NCBI GenBank assembly: GCA_011390085.1
Contig: JAABTB010000072.1
Location: 1 to 8,615, forward strand
Direction: 5' to 3'
DNA from: Desulfobacula sp.
Lineage (GTDB): Bacteria > Desulfobacterota > Desulfobacteria > Desulfobacterales > Desulfobacteraceae
Length of the DNA: 8,615 nucleotides
This document shows positions 1 through 5,885 of the stretch, in pieces (position 1 is the stretch's first letter; each line of letters starts with the position of its first letter). The translations under genes and the position numbers were made by a program. Below the pieces are notes generated by a model. The model searched no databases and had not been told where the DNA came from. It saw only the letters and a program-made list of their open reading frames with translations.

Positions 1-1674
1 GGGCTGGTTGGGACCGGTGGGGTTGATTTCAAAGGAGGCCTTGCAGTCCATCCAGTTGTAGGCGCCGCAGAGTCCAGTTCTTTCCGGACTGACGGTACAG
101 ACATGGCTGGGGGCGAAAGACTGACACAGGGTGCAGGAATAATAGGTTTCCACATCCTCATCCGTCATTTTGTCAACGCGTGCATCACGGGTCTGATAGT
201 TGGCTCTGGCGGTGGCAGTCATTTTGTCCACATCCTCTTTGTTTGTATAGAGGGTCACCTGAACTTTATCAATTATTTTAGTGAAATCCTGGTGGAATTT
301 GGCATGGAGAACCACACCGATATCCTTCAGGGTAAATCCTTTTTCAATGGCAGCCTTGCTGATACGAATCCAGGAGATATCCCTTTGTCCGATATGCATG
401 ATGCCTTGGATATAATTGACCAGGTGATGGATCTGACGTTCCATGATGGGCTCAAAATCTTCCTGGAACTCACGGCCGGCAACCTGGACAAAAATGCCCA
501 GGTTGAAGGTTCCACCTTCTTTAATACCGGCAAGATCAGGCCCGACGATAACCACCTTGCCGTCTTCAATAGCGTTCATGTCTGCCATTTTAACCAGCTC
601 GGTGCACTGGGTCTTTCCACCTCCGCACTGGGCATAGAGGTCTGCACCGCGTACACGTTCCCCTTCATAGGCAGGACCAAAGGCGCAGGGGATCTCGATA
701 TTGGCCACCTGGACCTTGAGACCCCTGACTTCTACGGATTTCTGAACCATGTCGGCATGGGCAACCGGCGCCACAACATGCTCGTAGGTGCAGATACCCG
801 TCGGCAGGATCTCAGGGATCGGAGTGTCGGCAATGGTCGGGAACCCCCAGTTTACACAACCGGCGGCAGCCACGCCCCATTCGGTGCCGACATCGCCCAA
901 GGCGTTGACAAAGGCGAATACCCTGTCTTTATTGTATTTCAGGATGGTTTTATAATCACCCGGTTTCACACCGCCGAAGGCCATGGCTGCCCTGTTGGCA
1001 AAGCCAAGAGCAAAGACGGCGGATGAGATGTCCGGCCCGAAGGGCACGATACGGGTATTCCATCCGATCTGCATGCCTGCATCCAGGCACTGCTGGATCA
1101 GGGTCTTGCCGTTGTGGTTGGCGGCGCAGAAGATATAAAGAGAGCGTTTCTGGTAATCTTCCACGATCATCTTGGCGATTTCTTTGTTGGGAGCGGCACC
1201 GACCATGGCTGCAAAACCGGGGGCGGAACCATCCACAAATTCAACCCCGCGTTTTCTCAGGATGGTGTCATCGGCCGCACCCACCCAGAGTTTACCGTTT
1301 TCAATATCCGGGTCTTCCTGGGCAATGTAGAAATCCGGATCATTCAGATATCTCAGGGCTTCTTTGACTTCATAGGAGAGGATACCAGCCATACCGGCAT
1401 CCAGTAGGGGCCCCAGGTACGGAAGCCAGTTTTTCAGCCGGATATGGGGGGGGAGAAGACCCCGGGCAAAGGCCATGGGTTTTTTAAGATCTTCCAGGGT
1501 TTCACATTTAAGACCGGTCAAAGAATAGATAACCGGCAGGTAATATGCTGTATTCGGGAAGCCGACTTTTGTGCTGGCGTCATAGGTCTGAAGCGCTCTC
1601 TCAAGTTCACCTTCAACCTGGGCAACGACTTTGTATCCACCCTGAATGGCAGCAAATGCGATAAGTTTTGACAT
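1..1674 (-). CDS. acsB: Acetyl-CoA synthase (CODH/ACS alpha subunit), partial: 3' end beyond window
   Basis: AcsB condenses a corrinoid-bound methyl group, CO from AcsA and CoA into acetyl-CoA, or runs the reverse reaction, in a cytoplasmic complex. I translated the minus strand by hand: it is open from ATG at 1674 to the left edge (558 codons, no stop), so the C-terminus is missing. The N-terminal part has PNTAYYLPVIYSLTG (about residues 40-54), typical of the CODH-contacting domain. Four A-cluster cysteines are visible: C514, C517, C526 and C536, in SCTLCQSFAPSHVC and ERTGLCGAYNW. Their 3/9/10 spacing equals that of Moorella AcsB (506/509/518/528). The Ni-binding C-x-C pair would lie about 45 residues past the edge. 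Moorella AcsB has about 729 residues, so roughly 170 are missing. An AAGGAGG ribosome site sits 8 nt before the ATG. The gene lies 68 bp downstream of acsA, presumably in one operon. A C8 run (1446-1453) falls in codons 74-77 without breaking the frame. Confidence 0.97.
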   Translation of the reverse strand, partial: MSKLIAFAAIQGGYKVVAQVEGELERALQTYDASTKVGFPNTAYYLPVIYSLTGLKCETLEDLKKPMAFARGLLPPHIRLKNWLPYLGPLLDAGMAGILSYEVKEALRYLNDPDFYIAQEDPDIENGKLWVGAADDTILRKRGVEFVDGSAPGFAAMVGAAPNKEIAKMIVEDYQKRSLYIFCAANHNGKTLIQQCLDAGMQIGWNTRIVPFGPDISSAVFALGFANRAAMAFGGVKPGDYKTILKYNKDRVFAFVNALGDVGTEWGVAAAGCVNWGFPTIADTPIPEILPTGICTYEHVVAPVAHADMVQKSVEVRGLKVQVANIEIPCAFGPAYEGERVRGADLYAQCGGGKTQCTELVKMADMNAIEDGKVVIVGPDLAGIKEGGTFNLGIFVQVAGREFQEDFEPIMERQIHHLVNYIQGIMHIGQRDISWIRISKAAIEKGFTLKDIGVVLHAKFHQDFTKIIDKVQVTLYTNKEDVDKMTATARANYQTRDARVDKMTDEDVETYYSCTLCQSFAPSHVCTVSPERTGLCGAYNWMDCKASFEINPTGPNQP

Positions 1675-1742
1675 ATTCTCTTCCTCCTTCGTTGAGGATT
1701 TAATTTATTAGATTCTGTTAATACACTTTTTCAGTATGTTCT

Positions 1743-3764
1743 TTATCCTTCCAGTGCCTGGCGGTCAGCCATATCCATCAGAACTCTTTCTCTTGCCTTA
1801 TCAATACCCAGCTCTTTTCTCTTTTTATCGATATGGGCAATCATCAGATGGGCGTGCTTGATGGGGTCAGCCTCAATCGCCCACATGCCACCATAGAGTG
1901 CTTCCATTCCTGAGTTCAGGTACTCTTTGAACACAGGGGCACCTTCGATGGGGAGATGACCGCCAAATACCGTGTAAATACCGCTGCAGACAACATACTG
2001 ACCAATGGAAATGGCTTTTTCACTCATCCACTCAGGGGCGGAGCCGGCTACCGGCCAGTCACAGAGATCTTTACCCATGCCGCCTGCATTAACAACCTCG
2101 ATGGCTGCATGTAGGATCCGAGAGTTATCCACGCAAGAGCCCATATGGAGAACCGGCGGGATACCCACAACTTCACAGATTTCCGCCAATCCAGGGCCGC
2201 AATACGCAGCGGCTGAGTCCGGCTGAAGAAGACCGGCCATGGCAGCAGTAATACCACCGCAACCTGTTGTGAGAACGATAACATCGTTTTTAATCAGTTC
2301 TTTAATAACCGTCAGGTGGGCATTATTGTGCTGTTGTCTGGCGTTGTTACAGCCAACTACAGCGGCAACTCCACGGATACGACCATTGATGATATTGTCA
2401 TTTAGTGTATAGTAGGTGCCTCTGAACGTTCCGCCAAGGTGATATTTTACAGATTCAACTGAGAAACCCGCGACCTGAGTTTGTTTTTCTGCCGGAATTT
2501 GAACTTCTGCATCACGATTCTTAAAGTTCTCAACGGCCATGGTTACAATTCGTAAGGCGTCTTCCATGGCATGATGTTCGTCAAATTCAATGTGAAGAAC
2601 ATTGGATTGCTCCATTTTGGCCATGGGGTGGGTGGTGATCAGTTTTGTATGGAAACATTTGGCCACATTGGCAAGATTCTGGAATACACACTGAACATCC
2701 ACAACCATTGCATCACAAGCACCTGTGATAATGGCCAGTTCCTGCTGGAGGAAATTACCTGCATTGGGAACGCCGTGTCTCTGGAGCACTTCGTTGGCCG
2801 TACAGCAGATACCGCTCAGCTGAATGCCTTTAGCTCCGACTTTATGGGCAAGTTCAACCATTTCAGCGGACTGGGATGCTGCAACAATCATTTCAGAAAG
2901 GATCGGCTCATGACCGTGAACGATAATGTTGACGTGATCCTTTTTCATGACACCAAGGTTTGCTTCTGAAATCAAAGGAGACGGAGTACCAAACAAAACA
3001 TCTTGAAGTTCGGTTGCAAGCCAGGAACCGCTCAAGTCTGCTAGAGCACATCGGGCGCCCTGTTTCATGAGATTTTTATAATCCTGGTCAACCCCGATGT
3101 GGGTTCTGTGCATGATATCAACAATCTCTCTGTCGATATTCCTGGGAAGCACACCTAACTTTTTCCAGAGTTCGTATCTGACTTGGGGGAATCGCTTCGG
3201 TACAAGGGTTGTGCTCCCGGTTTTACCCCATTCAGCCAAGGCGATATCAGCAAGCTCAACAGCAATCTCATCAATGTCTCTATCAACCATTTCACCGTCA
3301 ACTTCAACCTTTGTCTCCACACCATAATGCGGTGCGATGGATAAAAGTTTGATGGGGTCTTTGATTTTATAGTCATTCGTCAGTTTGTTGGCAGCTGCGT
3401 AAAATACTTCGGCAACACTTCTACCATGGTCAGAGTGAGCAGCTGCGCCTCCAGCGATCATCCGGGCAAAGTTTCTGGCTGCAATGGTATTGGCGGTAGC
3501 ACCGCAAAGGCCTTTTCTTGTATCCTCGCCTTCAATTCCACCTTTTGGAAGCGGGAGCCTGCAGGGTCCCATTGCACAGTTTTTGCAGCAGATTCCCTGT
3601 AGTCCTATATTGCACGGTTTCATTGCAACGGCACGGTCAAATACCGTTTCAATTCCGAGTTTATGGGAACGGATGATCATCTGTTGGGTTGCTTTATCAA
3701 CAGACGCTTCTATTGGATCAGCCAGTTTAGCTTCTTTGGCTTCCTTATCTACTTTTTCTACCAT
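1743..3764 (-). CDS. acsA: Anaerobic Ni-Fe-S carbon monoxide dehydrogenase (CODH/ACS beta subunit)
   Basis: AcsA interconverts CO2 and CO at the Ni-Fe-S C cluster and passes CO to AcsB. The 673 residues match the ACS-partner type (Moorella AcsA, about 674) better than stand-alone CooS (about 636-640). Cysteines follow the family order. C51 and C59 fit the intersubunit D cluster, and C60, C63, C68 and C87 fit the B cluster. For the C cluster there is the VHGH histidine (283-285), then C321, C359, C472, C502 and C544 (in MGSCVDNSR). The steps 321-359-472-502 (38, 113, 30) equal those of Carboxydothermus CODH-II. Two steps differ: C68 to C87 is 19 rather than 14, and C502 to C544 is 42 rather than 50, so small loop changes are likely. 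AAAHSDHGR (107-115) and SEKAISIG (581-588) match conserved His and Lys regions. The ATG is preceded by a GGAGGAGG-type ribosome site. The gene sits 78 bp after acsD. No CooC-type nickel chaperone is visible in the window. Confidence 0.97.
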   Translation of the reverse strand: MVEKVDKEAKEAKLADPIEASVDKATQQMIIRSHKLGIETVFDRAVAMKPCNIGLQGICCKNCAMGPCRLPLPKGGIEGEDTRKGLCGATANTIAARNFARMIAGGAAAHSDHGRSVAEVFYAAANKLTNDYKIKDPIKLLSIAPHYGVETKVEVDGEMVDRDIDEIAVELADIALAEWGKTGSTTLVPKRFPQVRYELWKKLGVLPRNIDREIVDIMHRTHIGVDQDYKNLMKQGARCALADLSGSWLATELQDVLFGTPSPLISEANLGVMKKDHVNIIVHGHEPILSEMIVAASQSAEMVELAHKVGAKGIQLSGICCTANEVLQRHGVPNAGNFLQQELAIITGACDAMVVDVQCVFQNLANVAKCFHTKLITTHPMAKMEQSNVLHIEFDEHHAMEDALRIVTMAVENFKNRDAEVQIPAEKQTQVAGFSVESVKYHLGGTFRGTYYTLNDNIINGRIRGVAAVVGCNNARQQHNNAHLTVIKELIKNDVIVLTTGCGGITAAMAGLLQPDSAAAYCGPGLAEICEVVGIPPVLHMGSCVDNSRILHAAIEVVNAGGMGKDLCDWPVAGSAPEWMSEKAISIGQYVVCSGIYTVFGGHLPIEGAPVFKEYLNSGMEALYGGMWAIEADPIKHAHLMIAHIDKKRKELGIDKARERVLMDMADRQALEG

Positions 3765-3801
3765 TAGAGGTTCCTCCTCCTGTTATATATAAAAATAATG
3801 A

Positions 3802-3832
3802 TTGTTCGGCACGGAAAATCCAGGCCGGACAA
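3802..3832 (-). promoter_or_regulatory. Intercistronic stem-loop between acsD and acsA
   Basis: On the minus strand, TTGTCCGGC and GCCGAACAA form a 9-bp stem with one C-A mismatch. The space between them can extend it through UGGA/UCCG pairing (one G-U) around a three-base UUU loop. It begins 11 nt past the acsD stop and is followed by TCATTATTTTTATATAT, which is U-rich but not a clean terminator tract. It could be a leaky terminator or an mRNA-processing or stability element that sets the AcsD:AcsA ratio. The pairing is seen directly; the function is inferred. Confidence 0.5.
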
Positions 3833-3842
3833 TATGTTACAA

Positions 3843-5399
3843 TTAACTTGCCCGCTTGTGGATCCTGTCAAGATTTTCAATAATATTGTCCAGCATGGAT
3901 TTATTGAATTTTGCAGGGGTTTTCTTGATTTCAGATTTAGGTGCCGAAGATTTTTCTGCCGAGGCTTTTTCTCTTTCAGCCGCACGTTTTTCCTTAAGGG
4001 CCATTTCTTCAGCATCCCGTTTGGCAGCGGCATCGCTTTCAGCTTTCTTTTCAGCGTCGGCTGCGGCCTTTGCATCGGCTGCGGCTTTTGCCTTGGCATC
4101 TGCTTCAGCCTTTGCTTTTGCTGCTGCATCAGCTTTTACCTTTGCTTCTGCATCGGCTTTGGCTTTTGCATCAGCATCGGCTTTTGCATTTGCTTCAGCG
4201 GCTGGGTCTGCAGCCGGGGAAGCCGGAGCTGCCGCTTTAGCGGCTGGTGCGGCTTCAACTTTGGGGGCTGCGGCTTTAGCAGCCGGAGCAGCGGCTTTGG
4301 GGGCCTCTTTTGCAGCCGGAGCAGCGGCCTTCGCAGCCGGGGCTGCTTTTTTCTCTTCTGCAATGGTCAGGTCCGGGGCCTTGGCCATGGCGGCAAAATC
4401 AATGTCCACATCATCCATTCGTTTGACGATGGGAGCCACATCCTTGGCAGAGCCGCCGGCATACGCAAGATCAATGAAGGCTTTGGCAAGCTTGATGGAT
4501 TCGGGATGACGCATGATCAGGATGCTGGAGCCGGCCACAAGGTAAGATACCGCACCCACGGCTTCCATGAGGATGGCCCGTCTCTCAGGATCACCCAGTT
4601 CCGGTGCATCTTTGACCGTCTGTTTGGCTTCCTTGCATTTCCAGACTTCATTGCCCAGGTTGTTGATCATGGGGTTCTGAAGTTTATCGTCGCCCTGGGT
4701 CATGGCAGCCATGGTGAGTCTTTCCATGACGGAATAGGAGTATTCAAGACCATAGCCGAGACCGCCTGTGGTGGGGTCCACAATAACCTTGTCCAGGGAA
4801 ACCCCCAGGTTTTCAAGAAGGATATTGACCTGTTTGGCAAGGTTGACGTCAATGGGGGAAGAGGAAATAACGGTATGCCCATATCCCATGGCTGCCGCAC
4901 CGATTCCCTTATAGTTCTTTTCTTCGACCGGTCCGATGATGAGATTTTCACCCTCGCAGGCCTCACATACTTTTTTCAACACTTCCCCATCTTTTGCCGG
5001 AACTGCACAGCCCCAGACAATGAGGGGAACCTTGATGGCGCCGAGAACTTTTTTTACCGTGGCTGCTGCTGCATCGGGCCCGGCATCTTTGTCATTGGGG
5101 TCCGTGCTTTTAAGCTGCAGAACAATGGCCTGTGCGCCGAATTCTTCCACACATTTTTTTGCCCAGGCGGCAGGGTCGGAATACACATCTTTAAATGGTG
5201 CTTTTGCAGCTTCTGCCCAGTCTTCAGGAACCATATCCCAGATTTCCATTGCAATAATGGGTTTATGGGGCATTTTGCCTTCAAACTGATAAAACGGATA
5301 ACTGGTCTGGCCGCCGACGGTAACGGCTCGATCACCTTTTCCAATGGTGATTCCCTTGATACTGCCGGCATAGGTTTCTTTGGTTATTTCAAATCCCAC
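3843..5399 (-). CDS. acsD: Corrinoid iron-sulfur protein small subunit (CODH/ACS delta) with long Ala/Lys-rich C-terminal tail
   Basis: With the large subunit AcsC, AcsD forms the corrinoid iron-sulfur protein, which carries methyl from methyl-THF:corrinoid methyltransferase to the AcsB A cluster. Residues 1 to about 315 are a complete TIM-barrel delta subunit. Recognisable stretches are VGGQTSYPFYQFEG (28-41), KPIIAMEIWDMVPEDW (46-61), VIVDPTTGGLGYGLEYSYSVMER (205-227) and ILIMRHPE (293-300). Moorella AcsD (about 323 aa) ends soon after the last motif, but this protein runs to 518. The tail has a short acidic/hydrophobic stretch (316-346), a PAAKAAA linker (347-400), an AKADA-type charged helix (401-483), a second short linker, and an amphipathic end, SMLDNIIENLDRIHKR (501-516). 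The start is GTG, chosen for its AGGAGGT ribosome site and fit to the family N-terminus. It is the first gene of the acsD-acsA-acsB unit. There is no frame break between core and tail, so I read it as one protein. Confidence 0.95.
   Translation of the reverse strand: MGFEITKETYAGSIKGITIGKGDRAVTVGGQTSYPFYQFEGKMPHKPIIAMEIWDMVPEDWAEAAKAPFKDVYSDPAAWAKKCVEEFGAQAIVLQLKSTDPNDKDAGPDAAAATVKKVLGAIKVPLIVWGCAVPAKDGEVLKKVCEACEGENLIIGPVEEKNYKGIGAAAMGYGHTVISSSPIDVNLAKQVNILLENLGVSLDKVIVDPTTGGLGYGLEYSYSVMERLTMAAMTQGDDKLQNPMINNLGNEVWKCKEAKQTVKDAPELGDPERRAILMEAVGAVSYLVAGSSILIMRHPESIKLAKAFIDLAYAGGSAKDVAPIVKRMDDVDIDFAAMAKAPDLTIAEEKKAAPAAKAAAPAAKEAPKAAAPAAKAAAPKVEAAPAAKAAAPASPAADPAAEANAKADADAKAKADAEAKVKADAAAKAKAEADAKAKAAADAKAAADAEKKAESDAAAKRDAEEMALKEKRAAEREKASAEKSSAPKSEIKKTPAKFNKSMLDNIIENLDRIHKRAS
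3951..4361 (-). repeat. Low-complexity Ala/Lys/Pro then Ala/Lys/Asp repeat region inside acsD
   Basis: This stretch encodes AcsD residues 347-483. The part at 4200-4361 gives variants of PAAKAAA, like the Ala/Pro linkers of acyltransferase E2 subunits. The part at 3951-4199 gives alternating Ala with Lys, Asp or Glu (for example KADADAKAKADAEAK), much like the long helical domain II of TolA. At DNA level it is a degenerate array of GCN codons alternating with Lys/Asp/Glu codons, with short near-identical units of 6-12 bases. It is also the source of large spurious open frames on the opposite strand. Confidence 0.85.
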
Positions 5400-5403
5400 T
5401 TTT

Positions 5404-5410
5404 ACCTCCT
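5404..5410 (-). promoter_or_regulatory. Ribosome binding site supporting the GTG start of acsD
   Basis: AGGAGGT is a near-perfect Shine-Dalgarno sequence, followed by AAAA and the GTG at 5399. No in-frame ATG with a comparable site lies nearby, and the reading frame from this GTG begins with the residues expected of an AcsD N-terminus. It therefore decides the start. Confidence 0.85.
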
Positions 5411-5480
5411 AAGATTATTAAAGATAGTTATGAGTTGGGGGGGGTTAAGATTAAACTGACCGGATGTTCTCAGAAAAGGG

Positions 5481-5508
5481 ATAATATGTAATAGAATCGT
5501 TAAATCAA
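5481..5508 (-). promoter_or_regulatory. Candidate sigma-70-type promoter for acsD-acsA-acsB
   Basis: Reading the minus strand, TTGATT (5508-5503) and TATTAT (5486-5481) are separated by 16 bases. They match the consensus at 4/6 and 5/6 positions. Transcription would start near 5474, giving a leader of about 75 nt that includes the C8 tract. A second possible -35, TTGACT (5518-5513), lacks a good -10 at normal spacing. The call rests on sequence match alone. Confidence 0.4.
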
Positions 5509-5637
5509 ACTCAGTCAACGCTAAATTGAAATATCTTTCCATCTAAAAGCCCTTATCATGTCTCAATTTATAAAATAACAGAATATGACTTATAATTTGT
5601 ATGGTTTTTTGTCAATAGATGAGTGAATTTAAAGGTC

Positions 5638-5670
5638 TTGGCCTCCTAATCGCCAAAACCCTTATATAAT
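5638..5670 (+). promoter_or_regulatory. Possible fhs-side promoter: perfect TATAAT with poor -35
   Basis: TATAAT at 5665-5670 is a perfect -10 hexamer on the plus strand. The nearest -35-like element, TTGGCC (5638-5643), is 21 bases away, longer than the usual 16-18. It also overlaps the inverted repeat TTGGC-N9-GCCAA (5638-5656), so an activator-dependent promoter is one reading. In AT-rich DNA an isolated TATAAT can occur by chance. Initiation near 5677 would give a leader of about 210 nt for fhs. Confidence 0.25.
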
Positions 5671-5680
5671 ATGGTATCTT

Positions 5681-5703
5681 GCAATATAGCTATGGAGTAT
5701 TGC
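5681..5703. promoter_or_regulatory. Inverted repeat GCAATA-N11-TATTGC, candidate operator
   Basis: Two perfect 6-bp arms flank 11 bases. An 8-bp palindrome, ATAGCTAT (5686-5693), overlaps the left arm. The repeat starts 10 bases past the TATAAT at 5665-5670, at or just after a possible transcription start, which is a usual place for a repressor site. I do not recognise it as the site of any specific regulator. Confidence 0.25.
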
Positions 5704-5885
5704 CTCGATTGAATGAAATTTAATTAATAAATTAGAATTGAACCGGCGAAAAATATTGATTTTTTACGTTTTATCGAATAGGTAAGGGATGCAGTCAGGA
5801 TTTTAAAACCAAAGATGTCGAAATTGGTTTCATCATTATTTTATTTAACGGCTCTGTTGAGTCCAAAGCAATAAAGGAGCGAACC

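Larger units (their letters stand above)
5400..5885. other. Divergent intergenic region between acsD and fhs
   Basis: This 486-bp spacer separates the acsD GTG from the fhs ATG, and both genes read outward. It is visibly much more AT-rich than the flanking genes. I see no RNA gene, no intrinsic terminator and no convincing small gene. It contains the acsD ribosome site, an 8-base G run (5437-5444, read as C8 in the acsD leader), a candidate acsD promoter, an isolated perfect TATAAT on the plus strand, and several short inverted repeats: TTGGC-N9-GCCAA (5638-5656), GCAATA-N11-TATTGC (5681-5703) and AATTTA-N5-TAAATT (5717-5733). The length leaves room for two promoters and shared regulator sites. 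Confidence 0.85.

Noticed and set aside
103..1026. 307-codon open frame on the plus strand
   Set aside because: It lies fully opposite acsB, whose A-cluster motif is unmistakable in this same stretch; it resembles no protein I know.
1721..1742. Weak hairpin in the acsA-acsB gap
   Set aside because: Only three to five A/T-rich pairs form around an A-rich loop, which is within chance for this AT-rich gap.
3798..5459. 553-codon open frame on the plus strand opposite acsD
   Set aside because: Its Cys/Phe/Gly-rich product is what the complement of Ala/Lys-rich acsD codons produces; it has no ribosome site, and acsD is clearly the real gene.
5619..5669. Sixteen-codon open frame in the divergent spacer
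   Set aside because: There is no ribosome site, its end overlaps the TATAAT, and nothing suggests conservation. It is too short to support.
5672..5682. Sigma-54-like TGG...TTGC arrangement
   Set aside because: The GG and GC dinucleotides are only 6 bases apart between elements, whereas sigma-54 promoters need about 10.
5760..5885. Riboswitch in the fhs leader, for example a folate-sensing one
   Set aside because: I see only a short GAAA/TTTC pairing near 5820-5831 and no multi-helix layout or known conserved core. A covariance-model search would be needed to claim one.
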